Assembly: GCA_020057555.1 (NCBI GenBank)
Contig: JAGVFR010000017.1
Location: 1-44,793, forward strand
Source of the DNA: a bacterium
GTDB lineage: Bacteria; Patescibacteriota; Patescibacteriia; UBA9934; GWF2-40-263
DNA length: 44,793 bases
Direction of reading: 5' to 3'
Position 1 is the stretch's first letter. Each line of letters opens with the position of its first letter. The notes below the pieces were generated by a model that did no database searches, was not told the DNA's origin, and saw only the letters and a list, made by a program, of their open reading frames with translations. Shown here piece by piece: positions 29,691 to 39,227 of this stretch. The position numbers and the translations under genes are program-made.

Positions 29691-29747
29691 TGTCATCCTG
29701 CCTGCCCGCCAAAGCTTTAGCAACGGCGGGAACGAAGTGAAGAATCG
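29691..29747. repeat. CPR-style dispersed repeat with nested GC-rich palindrome
   Basis: gtcatcctgcctg[cccgccaaagctttagcaacggcggg]aacgaagtgaagaatc; resembles GTCATCCYGAACGAAGTGAAGAATC interrupted by a CCCGCC...GGCGGG hairpin. Confidence 0.65.
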
Positions 29748-29751
29748 TTTA

Positions 29752-30606
29752 TTATTTTCTAAAAAGCTTAATTGTTTTTTCCATTGACTCTGGAAAATTC
29801 TTATATATTCCGACACGGTATGTTTCATTTGGAATTTTAGCGTGACCACGCGAAAAAGCTGTTTCAGGATAATATCTTGGTTTCCCGATAGCTTGAAAAA
29901 TCTTTTGCGGATCTTCGTAAGCGAGTTGTTTTTCTAAAAATTTATTACTATCAATCTCGTACAAAAGATATAAAATTAAATACAGAGAAAGAATCATGAC
30001 ACTTGTAACTACATATGACAATAACTCTTCTGTTCTAAGAGAAAAAAGCAAAAAAGAAAGTATGACAGTCAAAATAATCAATATGAACCAATGAAGACCC
30101 ATCACAACGCGTGGAGCAGTAAAAGTTATTGACCGAAGCGTCTTAATAAGATTAAATTTTACTTCGTGCATTAAAGTCAAAGCGGCAATTCTTTTTCTTT
30201 TGTTATCTGCTGGTTCAAGTGTATCAATCAAATCAACAATCGATTGAAATTCCTTCTCTGTTTTCTTCGCGTACTCCATAAGCGAAAAATCAAGCGTGGC
30301 TATGTTATAGACATCAATTGCATCACTTAACTTCTTCGCAACATTTGGTTTAACTAATTTAGCAAAATTATAAAGTGAAATTAGATATGCTCCCTCGTCT
30401 GCGAGGTAAGAACAAAAATTTATATAATTCGTTGTTGCTGTTGCAATAAAAAAACCAACCAAAATAGCAAAAATCAATGAAAAAATTGAACTAAGAGTCT
30501 GTACATCAAGGGTAACTGTAAAAAGCGGGATGATAAATGGAAGTAACAATAATAAAATTGGAACTATTACTTCAATTATTATCTTTCTGAAAATATGTCC
30601 GCTCAC
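29752..30606 (-). CDS. DUF4239/bestrophin-like membrane protein
   Basis: GTG start; four hydrophobic segments (IIEVIVPILLLLLPFIIPLF, IFSLIFAILVGFFIA, HWFILIILTVILSFLLF, VVTSVMILSLYLILYLLY). Confidence 0.6.
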   Translation of the reverse strand: MSGHIFRKIIIEVIVPILLLLLPFIIPLFTVTLDVQTLSSIFSLIFAILVGFFIATATTNYINFCSYLADEGAYLISLYNFAKLVKPNVAKKLSDAIDVYNIATLDFSLMEYAKKTEKEFQSIVDLIDTLEPADNKRKRIAALTLMHEVKFNLIKTLRSITFTAPRVVMGLHWFILIILTVILSFLLFSLRTEELLSYVVTSVMILSLYLILYLLYEIDSNKFLEKQLAYEDPQKIFQAIGKPRYYPETAFSRGHAKIPNETYRVGIYKNFPESMEKTIKLFRK

Positions 30607-30711
30607 ATTTTTATTTTTATTTTCTTAAAATAGTTTTGATACGTCTTTACAATTCCACACTTGTATATTTTATCTGAAACAACCAAACAAAACCAGACCA
30701 TCGTTCACCAC

Positions 30712-30751
30712 TTAAATAAAAATCGTCGTACTGGAAGAAACCAATACGACG
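30712..30751 (-). terminator. Intrinsic terminator of the 153-aa orphan gene
   Basis: Minus strand cgtcgtattgg-tttctt-ccagtacgacg-atttttattt. Confidence 0.75.
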
Positions 30752-30769
30752 AGCGAGACAAGAAACGAT

Positions 30770-31231
30770 CTAGATATTGATAACAAGCGTAAGCTTGCCG
30801 TACCGACAACCGAAGTCGTTATTGAAGTACACCCTCGCAGTGCTTTCAAGAACAGCCATGCGAGACTCATATCTCACGTGTGTTCTTAGAGCTTGCGCGA
30901 GTGAGAACCACTCGTTTTTGGCCCATGCGAGTCCGCACAGAAAGTACACGAGCGCGATTGGATGCGGACATGTTCTACCGCGTACGTATCGAACAGGCTT
31001 GTAGCCTTTCTTTCCATACGCGTAGAGCATATAAACATCGAAACCAGCCGAACACAATCCATCCGCAAAACTCACGATGCACCCTTCCCTACTAACATGA
31101 CGCCCCGTAGCCCATCGAACCAGCTCCTGTGGATCCACTGTCCCGAGAAATCTGTCCCCCTGAGACACTCGAACCCACCGCTCCCAGTCCAAGTTCCTCG
31201 CCCTTGTGATCACGATGTCATTTCCACTCAT
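30770..31231 (-). CDS. Hypothetical protein, 153 aa
   Basis: SD caaggagaaaagccATG, upstream TTGACA-17-TATATT promoter and downstream terminator. Confidence 0.75.
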   Translation of the reverse strand: MSGNDIVITRARNLDWERWVRVSQGDRFLGTVDPQELVRWATGRHVSREGCIVSFADGLCSAGFDVYMLYAYGKKGYKPVRYVRGRTCPHPIALVYFLCGLAWAKNEWFSLAQALRTHVRYESRMAVLESTARVYFNNDFGCRYGKLTLVINI

Positions 31232-31376
31232 GGCTTTTCTCCTTGGGCCTTAAAGGCCACTGATGTTGTCTAGAACCTTACTTGCCACGAAGCAGATCTG
31301 GCATCATTTCTAAATCGAATGATGCGAATAATTGTGCTGTTCTATTACCAAATTATTAGTATAAAACAGACAAACA

Positions 31377-31405
31377 AATATACACTAAAATGGTAATTTT
31401 GTCAA
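31377..31405 (-). promoter_or_regulatory. Putative sigma70-type promoter for the 30770-31231 gene
   Basis: Minus strand TTGACA-aaattaccattttagtg-TATATT. Confidence 0.65.
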
Positions 31406-31415
31406 ACAAAAATAT

Positions 31416-31436
31416 CAAAAAACAGCATTTCTGCTG
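31416..31436 (-). terminator. Intrinsic terminator of tRNA-Arg transcript
   Basis: Minus strand cagca-gaaa-tgctg-tttttt. Confidence 0.8.
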
Positions 31437-31460
31437 ATCAATTAATACTGCGCTTTATTT

Positions 31461-31543
31461 ATCATTTTGAAGTCGAACCGTGTCGTAGGGGAACAGCGGC
31501 GACAGTCCGATGGCCCCGTAGACATGGTTCGATTCAAAATGAT
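31461..31543 (-). ncRNA. Candidate structured RNA: long imperfect hairpin between tRNA-Arg and its terminator
   Basis: atcattttgaagtcgaaccgtgtc (31461-31484) pairs with gacatggttcgattcaaaatgat (31521-31543); inner gggg/cccc and cgg/ccg helices. Confidence 0.45.
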
Positions 31544-31556
31544 CGAACGATTTGTC

Positions 31557-31633
31557 TGGTGATCCCGGTGGGATTTGAACCCACAGCCTTCTCCTTCGGA
31601 GGGAGACGCTCTATCCAGTTGAGCTACGGGGTC
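31557..31633 (-). tRNA. tRNA-Arg (anticodon CCG), CCA encoded
   Basis: Reverse strand GACCCCGTAGCTCAACTGGATAGAGC...TCTCC-CTCCGAA-GGAGA...GTGGGTTCAAATCCCAC CGGGATC ACCA. One acceptor mismatch. Confidence 0.92.
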
Positions 31634-32608
31634 TTAAACACCTCGCCGCACTCGTCGCGCAAGTTGATATACTTTATACCAAAACGGTTTTCGAACTAAG
31701 TCATAAGTTCCAGTATAAACAATTTCTTGTCCGGGAAATGATTTCTTGAAACGCGTAATTCCTGCCCATGGATGATTGGGTTTGTCAGACGGCGCAATTC
31801 CACGCCAATCATAAAGTGAAAGTCCTTTTTGTTTTGCATCTATGATAAGTTCCCAATGTAAAAGATGCGGAGCCATGAGTGCACGATACTCATGCGATGA
31901 AGCGCCATGAAGATAAGTTCTAACTCCACCAAAATCTAGCATAATGTTCACAGCGACCGGTTTTTGTTCAAACATCGCTGTTGCCAAAAAAATCTTACAG
32001 TCGTCTGAATTAAGATTCTCAAACATTTTTTCGTAATACATTTTCGAATGTAAACGAAACTCGCCGCGCGAACCTGTTTCAATAAAAATCGACCACACTG
32101 AATCAAAATCAATTTCATTAAATTTGATTTCAATGTTACGACGTTGCGCAAGGCCAATGTTGTATCGTGTTTTTTTGTGTAATGATTCAAAAAGTTTTTC
32201 TTCTGAAAAATCAAGTTGCGTAACCCATGTATGTGATGGTTGAACATCAATTGTTCTCACCCAATTCTTTTGACATTCAACAGACGCTTGTGGAACATCA
32301 AAGCGAAAAAATAAATTATCTGGAATTGTTCGCGCCAACTCAACGACTATTTTTTCATAAGATGAATTCGTGATCGGCCCGCACGGACAATACGCATATT
32401 GCCCAAAACCAGATAATGATCGAACAATCACGCTTGCAACACCGTCATCACAAAAGAATCTTTCAACTTTTTCTCCAACCGATTTCTGAAACTCTCCCCA
32501 TTCCCATGATTGCAAAAACCGACCCGACAATGAGCCATTCTTTTTTACATATTCGTTCCATTTTGATTTATCAAATTCCTCAACTCGTTTCCACATAATA
32601 TAATTCAT
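31634..32608 (-). CDS. FemAB/FemX-like peptidoglycan interpeptide bridge aminoacyltransferase
   Basis: [82 protein letters not shown]. Confidence 0.88.
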   Translation of the reverse strand: MNYIMWKRVEEFDKSKWNEYVKKNGSLSGRFLQSWEWGEFQKSVGEKVERFFCDDGVASVIVRSLSGFGQYAYCPCGPITNSSYEKIVVELARTIPDNLFFRFDVPQASVECQKNWVRTIDVQPSHTWVTQLDFSEEKLFESLHKKTRYNIGLAQRRNIEIKFNEIDFDSVWSIFIETGSRGEFRLHSKMYYEKMFENLNSDDCKIFLATAMFEQKPVAVNIMLDFGGVRTYLHGASSHEYRALMAPHLLHWELIIDAKQKGLSLYDWRGIAPSDKPNHPWAGITRFKKSFPGQEIVYTGTYDLVRKPFWYKVYQLARRVRRGV

Positions 32609-32755
32609 TCAAATAGATCGTCCGGTCCCTCTGTTCTTGATGCGTGAGTGAGCGAGAGGAGAGACATAGCCAAAGGCTTTGGCTATCCCGAGCGAACGAA
32701 CGTAATATGGATTCATATCCATACCGCCGCCGAAGCCGTTTAGGAAGACAAGTGT

Positions 32756-33301
32756 TTATCTCCCCAATGTCTTAAGTGCGGCGCGAATACGTTCTTCTGT
32801 TGTCTCACCAGAAACTCCACTCAATATATTCTCCGCATCTTTGCGAGAATATCCAAGCGAAATCAATGCCTCAACAGCGTCAGAATCAAATACTGAAAAT
32901 TCCGGTTCTTGTGCGAGTGCGCCTTTGAGTTCAAGAATAATTTTCTGCGCTGTCTTTTTACCAATCCCTGGAACGTTCGTCAAAAATGACAAATCTCCAG
33001 CCATGATTCTCTCTTTTGTTTTTTCAACCGTATCTGCAAAAACAATTTTCTGCGCTGTGCGCGGACCGACTCCTGAAACACCAATCAATTTCCAAAATAG
33101 TTCCAATGCTTCAATCGAAGCAAACCCAAAAAGTTCGTGATCTGGTTCTCGAATAATTTCATGTGTGTAAAATCGAACTTGTCCATGTTGTGCATGAGCA
33201 ACATCTTCTGGCAAAACAACTTTGTATCCGATTCCGCCTGTTTCAACAATAACAAATCCAAGCCCGTGATATGTAATTATGCCTTCGATCGATACAATCA
33301 T
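32756..33301 (-). CDS. ruvA: Holliday junction branch migration protein RuvA
   Basis: MIVSIEGIITYHGLGFVIVETGGIGYKVVLP; LIGVSGVGPRTAQKI; TNVPGIGKKTAQKIILELK. Confidence 0.95.
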   Translation of the reverse strand: MIVSIEGIITYHGLGFVIVETGGIGYKVVLPEDVAHAQHGQVRFYTHEIIREPDHELFGFASIEALELFWKLIGVSGVGPRTAQKIVFADTVEKTKERIMAGDLSFLTNVPGIGKKTAQKIILELKGALAQEPEFSVFDSDAVEALISLGYSRKDAENILSGVSGETTEERIRAALKTLGR

Positions 33302-33303
33302 AA

Positions 33304-34491
33304 CTATTCTCCAACCTTAAACGATTTTTTATAAAATTCACCGACTCTTCGTGAAAGCTCTTCATCAACTTTTTTTCCAAACTTTGGCATACTTGCCTGA
33401 CCAACAACAGCATACTGCAACTGTTTTAACACGCGACCAAAAGCAGGTCCAGGTTCCATTTTCAATAAATCCATAATTGAAATTCCATCCAACCCGACAT
33501 CTTTGAACAACAAATTTCGATCTTTGTGTTCTTGCTCTTCTTTGGTATGAATTTTTTCTGCTCTTTGCATTGGATCAACATCATGCTCTGCCTTAAAAGC
33601 GTTCACAAGCATCTCGATCTCGTGCCAATAACCATGAGCTGAAAGTCTTTGTGATCCACAAACAAAATCTAAAAAGATCGCGCCTTGAATGAAATCAATA
33701 AAATCATCCGCGTCATATCCTTTTGCTTGAGCAATATGAACATATGGACTCATGTTGCTTGTTTGTGTTTTTGAAAATTTCTTAAACGACAGATGATGAC
33801 AAACAATATCCTCAAGCATTGAGGCATGAATGTCAGTCAGTTGATGTGCTATCACGAATCGTTCAAACAGAGCGTGGTAAACCGGCGTGTGAATCATTTG
33901 ATCATGATGCGGATATTTCACTTCAATTTCGTATGTAAGATAAAAAAGTGATTGAATCTCACGCGGTGATTCATTTGGATGTTGCGTTTCGAATGTTTTG
34001 TACAAATCAAGATATTGTGTTCGCAATCGCGCGCGCTCTGTCAAATCAACATCTGGTTCATATGTCAGTTTTGAATTGAATCCAAGTTCAGCTCCACGGG
34101 ATTTTTCCGGTGAAACAAACACAACCGATGCCCATTTTGCCGCGTCGTGGCAAAGAGCAAACGCCTCAAACCATGCAAAATTTTCTTTGAATATATTGTT
34201 GAGTTCCTCAATCTCATATCCATAAGCTTTCAAACGACGCAGTTCCTCGATTTCAGTAAGTCGCAATGTTCCATCTTGAATCGCATACAGACTCATTAAA
34301 ATCAAACGCAAATGATCTCGCACAAACGGACCTTCAGCGTGAAAACGAATGTCTTGCGGAGTGCAAAGAGAGTCAGCTACAAGAGGCTCTGCTGTTGATA
34401 CAGCATGCAACATCGCATCAGCGCGATTGTATAATTTTTGATCAACGCAAACGCGTCTCATCAAAACATCAAAGAATTCCGAGTCATGCAT
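33304..34491 (-). CDS. HD-domain-like protein
   Basis: 395 aa; AFALCHDAAKWASVVF and H-rich helical segments. In a minus operon with ruvA. Confidence 0.55.
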   Translation of the reverse strand: MHDSEFFDVLMRRVCVDQKLYNRADAMLHAVSTAEPLVADSLCTPQDIRFHAEGPFVRDHLRLILMSLYAIQDGTLRLTEIEELRRLKAYGYEIEELNNIFKENFAWFEAFALCHDAAKWASVVFVSPEKSRGAELGFNSKLTYEPDVDLTERARLRTQYLDLYKTFETQHPNESPREIQSLFYLTYEIEVKYPHHDQMIHTPVYHALFERFVIAHQLTDIHASMLEDIVCHHLSFKKFSKTQTSNMSPYVHIAQAKGYDADDFIDFIQGAIFLDFVCGSQRLSAHGYWHEIEMLVNAFKAEHDVDPMQRAEKIHTKEEQEHKDRNLLFKDVGLDGISIMDLLKMEPGPAFGRVLKQLQYAVVGQASMPKFGKKVDEELSRRVGEFYKKSFKVGE

Positions 34492-34502
34492 ACTCTTCTA
34501 TT

Positions 34503-35360
34503 TTAGACGATTGCCTTGATATCACGCAATGTTACATGTGGTTTCCTTTTCTCATTTCGATATCCCCAATTACGATCTTGCCCAAATGTAAATCCTCCAA
34601 ACTTTTGAAAAAGATCCATTGCCTTGTCTGATTCCTGAACGTAAATCAAACCACGTTTACGTTCAATTATGATCAGCGAAGTTGGTTTGCCAAATTTCTC
34701 CGCAACAATTCGAGACAAGCGCGGACGAAGTTGAATATCTGCATTTATTTCAACAATAAAATAGCTTTTCCATTTTTTTCGCTTCTCCCAAGCTCCACGA
34801 ACTAAAGCTTGTTTGCGCATTTCTGTTTTTGGATTTTGAAGTTGTGAAAGAAGAGAATCGTGATAATTCAAAATCCGCTCGATTTCATTTTTTGAAAATT
34901 TTTCCTCTTGCAAAGCCCAAATAAAACCTCGATCCAAAATCCCGATTCCACGAATGAGCAGTGGTTCAAAACCTAATGCTCCTAATTTCGCATCAGTAAG
35001 GCGAAACATTTTTACGAATTGCTCAAGCGAAGATGGAAGCATTTTTCCTGATGCGCTGTGCGCGCGATCCAAACCCGTGTAGTGATGATGATCGATGATT
35101 ACAAGTTTGATTCCGGCTTTTTTCAGTCGCGCTTCAACTTTTGGTCCTGGCATTTCAACAACGATCACATTTTTATATCCGCCTTTTCTAATTATTGGAA
35201 AATAATCTCGACCCTTGTCGAGCGATGCGCCATGAGTTTGTTTTGAAACCAAAATCGGCAAACCAATCTTTTCAGCAATTTGGCTAATCAAAATCCCCTC
35301 CGCGTCATTTGGAGGAATTATTAAAATTGTCGATCGAAAAGATATAGAGGTCATTTGCAA
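34503..35360 (-). CDS. DHH-family phosphoesterase-like protein
   Basis: KLVIIDHHHYTGLDRAHSASGKMLPSSLEQF; C-terminal FTFGQDRNWGYRNEKRKPHVTLRDI. Confidence 0.7.
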   Translation of the reverse strand: MQMTSISFRSTILIIPPNDAEGILISQIAEKIGLPILVSKQTHGASLDKGRDYFPIIRKGGYKNVIVVEMPGPKVEARLKKAGIKLVIIDHHHYTGLDRAHSASGKMLPSSLEQFVKMFRLTDAKLGALGFEPLLIRGIGILDRGFIWALQEEKFSKNEIERILNYHDSLLSQLQNPKTEMRKQALVRGAWEKRKKWKSYFIVEINADIQLRPRLSRIVAEKFGKPTSLIIIERKRGLIYVQESDKAMDLFQKFGGFTFGQDRNWGYRNEKRKPHVTLRDIKAIV

Positions 35361-38213
35361 CTATTTTAACACGAACCCTATCACTATCTCATTCTCATTC
35401 ACTTGAAATGATTCGTTTATTTCAGGGACTTCCCCATCTTTGCGTGCAGAGCTTGAAAGTGTCCCATGCAAAATTGCGTCATTGTGCTCCTCAAGCGCGC
35501 GCATGACTTCGTCCGATCCTGAAGCAAACAATTCAATTCGATCGTTTATTGTTAAACCTTTTTCTTTTCGAAGTGAATTCACACGACGAATTATTTCACG
35601 CGCAATTCCATCGCGTAAAAGTTCTGGTGTAAGAGTTAAATCAAGTTCAACTGATAAATCTCCTTTTTGAACTTCAAACTTTTTCACATTTACTTCATCC
35701 AAAATCAGATCTTTATATTCTTGAGATAGTTCCCCCGTTGGAAGAGTTACCTTCATTGATCCAAGCGCTTGTCTAACTAGAATTCCGGCTTCTGAACGAC
35801 GTTCAAGAACACGAGAAACAATTCCTCGAGCGTGCTTCATATCCAAAAGTAATTTCTCATCAATTAAGGAATCATCTTGTGTTGGCCAATCTTCCAAATG
35901 AACAGATTCTTTATCTCCACCAATATCTTTATAGATTGTTTCGGAAAGAAATGGCGCGAACGGCGCAATGAGTTTTGAAAACGTCAAAAGACATTCATGC
36001 AAAGTCGCAATCGCAGAATTTTTATCACTTTCATCTGTTCCCTTAAATCGCTCGCGGGAACGACGAACATACCAAGTTGAAAGATCATCAATAAAATCCC
36101 CGAACTCGCGCACTGTTTCAGTGATGATGTAACTTTCAAGTTTTGAAGTTGTTTCTTTTGTGAGTTTGTGAAGCCTCGCAAGAATCCAGCGATCGAGAAT
36201 ATGAACAGAAGCCGAAGAAGTTGAAGACGCTGAAGCTGGAACAAACATCTTCCAAAACTCAACAACGTTCGATAAAATTCCAAAATTCTTTTTCACCATT
36301 TCTGAAAGAGCTTTCTCATCAAACCGTTTTGACTCGCCGGGCTGATTTATCGTGTACATGTACCAACGCACAGCATCTGCACCATACTTTTCAATCACGT
36401 CCATTGGCAAAACAATGTTTCCAAGCGACTTGCTCATCTTTTTTCCTTCAGCATCCAAGACGTGTCCCAAACAAATCACATTTTTGAACGGCCGTTCTTT
36501 CCCAAGCAAAGTCGAAACAGCGAGAAGTGTATAAAACCATCCGCGAGTTTGATCAATCGCTTCGGAAATATAATCGGCCGGGAATCCTTCACCAGAATCA
36601 ACAAGTTCTTTATTTTCAAATGGATAATGCCATTGCGCAAACGGCATTGCGCCAGAATCAAACCAAACATCACAAACATCTGGAACGCGTTTGGCAACTT
36701 GAGAACATTTTTCACACTTCAATTCGATCTCATCGATGTAAGGACGATGAGGGTCAAAAGTTTTTTTGTCCACGTTTAACTCTTCAAAACTTCCAACACA
36801 CATTTGATGTTTACAACTAACACATTCCCAAATTGGAAGTGGCGTTCCCCAATATCGTTCGCGCGAAAACGCCCAATCTTTTACTTCACGAAGCCACTCG
36901 CCAAAACGCCCATCTTTAATATGTTCTGGCTCCCAATGAATATTATCGTTTTGTTTCAAAAGCTCATCGCGTAATTTTGTCATTGCGATATACCAAGAGT
37001 CTTTGGCGTAGTAGATCAATTTGGTTTTACATCGCCAACAATGCGGATATGAGTGTTCAAACTTTTCTTTTGAAAACAAAAGTCCTCGATGCGCCAAATC
37101 TTTTATGATGTCCACTGCGACATCTTCATCTGTTACAAAACGACCAGAGAGAAAATCCATCCCTTCAATAAACGTCCCGTCAAGTTTCACAAGGTGATGT
37201 TTTGGAAGACCAATTTTATTTCCTAATTCAAAGTCATCAACTCCGTACATGACAGCCGTATGAACAATACCTGTTCCGTCTTCGGTTGTGACAAAGTCCG
37301 CTGGGACAATGGACCATGCAGGAGAGTGATGGAGTAGGTCACACAAAAATGGAAACAATGGCTCGTACTTTTTTCCAACGAGCTCTGAACCTTTTACTTC
37401 TTCGACAATTTCATATTCGTCTTTCAAAATTCCGAGACGCTCCTTCGCTAACCACAAAAATTCGTCGCCTTGTTTAACCTTCACATAATCAATATCTTTC
37501 CCAACCGCTAGCGCGACGTTTCCCGGTAAAGTCCATGGCGTCGTTGTCCACGCAAGAATATATTCCTGCTTTTTCTTCCCTTTCTGCCATATCTCCCCTG
37601 TGACCTTAAACTTTGCCGTGACTGACAAATCCTTCACATCCTTATACCCCTGCGCGAGTTCATGGCTAGACAAAGACGTTCCACATCGCGGACAATGCGG
37701 CGTCACGCGATAATCTTTGTAGAGCAATCCTTTATTCCAAACTTGTTTAATAACCCACCACAAAGATTCAATATATTCCGGCGCGTAAGTGACATATGCG
37801 TTTTCAAGATCAACCCAAAAACCGAGCCGTTTGGTAAACTCTTCCCATTCCTTTTTATATTTCCAAACGTTTTGTTTGCACAACTCATTGAATTTCGCGA
37901 TTCCAAATTCTTCAATCTGTGCTTTTCCAGTAAATCCAAGTTGCTTTTCGACTTCAATTTCAACTGGCAGACCATGTGTATCCCAGCCGCCTTTTCTCAC
38001 AACGCGATACCCCTGCATTGTTCGAAAACGTGGAATACAATCCTTAAACGCGCGAGCTTCGGCGTGATGGATTCCAGGACGTCCATTTGCTGTTGGAGGA
38101 CCTTCAAAAAACACAAACGGACCTTTCGGCGCGTCTTTCTCTAATGTTTTCTTGAAAATCTGATTGCGTTCCCATTTTGATAGTACCTCTTGTTCTTTTT
38201 CAGAAAAATTCAT
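35361..38213 (-). CDS. ileS: Isoleucyl-tRNA synthetase
   Basis: FFEGPPTANGRPGIHHAEARAFKD, GWDTHGLPVEIEVEKQLG, DAEGKKMSKSLGN. Start MNFSEKEQ at 38213 preferred; CATACT-like -10 lies 8 nt upstream. Confidence 0.96.
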   Translation of the reverse strand: MNFSEKEQEVLSKWERNQIFKKTLEKDAPKGPFVFFEGPPTANGRPGIHHAEARAFKDCIPRFRTMQGYRVVRKGGWDTHGLPVEIEVEKQLGFTGKAQIEEFGIAKFNELCKQNVWKYKKEWEEFTKRLGFWVDLENAYVTYAPEYIESLWWVIKQVWNKGLLYKDYRVTPHCPRCGTSLSSHELAQGYKDVKDLSVTAKFKVTGEIWQKGKKKQEYILAWTTTPWTLPGNVALAVGKDIDYVKVKQGDEFLWLAKERLGILKDEYEIVEEVKGSELVGKKYEPLFPFLCDLLHHSPAWSIVPADFVTTEDGTGIVHTAVMYGVDDFELGNKIGLPKHHLVKLDGTFIEGMDFLSGRFVTDEDVAVDIIKDLAHRGLLFSKEKFEHSYPHCWRCKTKLIYYAKDSWYIAMTKLRDELLKQNDNIHWEPEHIKDGRFGEWLREVKDWAFSRERYWGTPLPIWECVSCKHQMCVGSFEELNVDKKTFDPHRPYIDEIELKCEKCSQVAKRVPDVCDVWFDSGAMPFAQWHYPFENKELVDSGEGFPADYISEAIDQTRGWFYTLLAVSTLLGKERPFKNVICLGHVLDAEGKKMSKSLGNIVLPMDVIEKYGADAVRWYMYTINQPGESKRFDEKALSEMVKKNFGILSNVVEFWKMFVPASASSTSSASVHILDRWILARLHKLTKETTSKLESYIITETVREFGDFIDDLSTWYVRRSRERFKGTDESDKNSAIATLHECLLTFSKLIAPFAPFLSETIYKDIGGDKESVHLEDWPTQDDSLIDEKLLLDMKHARGIVSRVLERRSEAGILVRQALGSMKVTLPTGELSQEYKDLILDEVNVKKFEVQKGDLSVELDLTLTPELLRDGIAREIIRRVNSLRKEKGLTINDRIELFASGSDEVMRALEEHNDAILHGTLSSSARKDGEVPEINESFQVNENEIVIGFVLK

Positions 38214-38270
38214 ACGGATCGAGTATGCCAAAAAATCTGGAAAAAATCAAAAAAAATATAACACAAAAAG

Positions 38271-38301
38271 AAAAGCCCTGTCTGAAGATACAGACAGGGG
38301 C
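38271..38301 (-). terminator. Intrinsic terminator of the 201-aa orphan gene
   Basis: Minus strand gcccctgtctg-tatctt-cagacagggc-ttttcttttt. Confidence 0.8.
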
Positions 38302-38351
38302 AAAGAGTCAAAGAGACAAAGAAAATAACTAAGTGAACAAGAAACCAAGTA

Positions 38352-38957
38352 CTAGCTTGCGAGCATCGCCGCGGGATTCTGGTCATTCCAGCCATCGACG
38401 AGCCAGCTGAAGTTCCAGTTCCACGCACCGTCGTCCCAGCACAGGCAGCGAACGCACAGGTTGTCACTCGGGTCGCGATAAACCGTACCCCAGAAGTAGA
38501 TGTAGTGGGTATTCCCGTTCTCGTCGACCTTCCAGTCTTCGGGGATGATCTCGGGGTGAGCGATAAGGTAGTCGAGAACACATGCGTTCAGGACAGGAAC
38601 CTTGCTGTTCTCAAGTTCCTTGCGGAGCTTGTTGCCTTCGATCATCTTACCGTCTTTCTGGTTCGGCGAGAAGTGAAATTGGATCTTCGTGAGATCGAGT
38701 TCAAGCTGACCTTCGCCAACGTGTTTCTCAATCACCCACTTACCCTTTTTCCACGATGCAGGCATGCAGTCGCCCACGAGATCGACGATGTGCTTGATGA
38801 TATGAATGATGGCAGTGCCGCGTACAACATGCAGAACCTGCGCAAGTAGATCACCCTGACCGAGCTTGTTCACATCGGCCTTTGTCCATCTGTTGCGAGC
38901 AAAACCCATTTCAAGATGATGACCGAGACCTTGCCCCATTTCGAACTCGTCACTCAT
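38352..38957 (-). CDS. Hypothetical protein, 201 aa (Trp/Cys-rich C-terminus)
   Basis: SD aaaaaggagaacaagttATG, promoter and terminator; NTHYIYFWGTVYRDPSDNLCVRCLCWDDGAWNWNFSWLVDGWNDQNPAAMLAS. Confidence 0.8.
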   Translation of the reverse strand: MSDEFEMGQGLGHHLEMGFARNRWTKADVNKLGQGDLLAQVLHVVRGTAIIHIIKHIVDLVGDCMPASWKKGKWVIEKHVGEGQLELDLTKIQFHFSPNQKDGKMIEGNKLRKELENSKVPVLNACVLDYLIAHPEIIPEDWKVDENGNTHYIYFWGTVYRDPSDNLCVRCLCWDDGAWNWNFSWLVDGWNDQNPAAMLAS

Positions 38958-39103
38958 AACTTGTTCTCCTTTTTACGACACGTCCGTTTGGACTCGTCAC
39001 ATTTTTGCCAGCGGGCTTCTGACAACTCGCCAGATTTACCATAGCAAGAAATCGCCCTTTTTAGAGCAACTTTTTGCCAGAGTCAATCTGACTTTGATAC
39101 TCT

Positions 39104-39132
39104 AATCTACAATAAAATGGCTGGTTTGTCAA
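39104..39132 (-). promoter_or_regulatory. Putative sigma70-type promoter for the 38352-38957 gene
   Basis: Minus strand TTGACA-aaccagccattttattg-TAGATT. Confidence 0.65.
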
Positions 39133-39146
39133 TAGTTGGTCAGGAG

Positions 39147-39227
39147 CCAAATTTTATTCCCTGAGCCTGTCGAATGGATAAAATTTGGCTTGTTTGTCTA
39201 AAGCCTTCGACAAGCTCAGACAATAAT
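39147..39227. repeat. Dispersed palindromic element copy B
   Basis: ccaaattttattccctgagcctgtcgaatggataaaatttgg...agccttcgacaagctcagacaataat; matches copy A without its 32-nt insertion. Confidence 0.85.

Noticed and set aside
32665-32705. atagccaaaggctttggctat palindrome as a third copy of the 3514/11747 repeat
   Set aside because: Similar style but too diverged in sequence to assign to the same family without a search.
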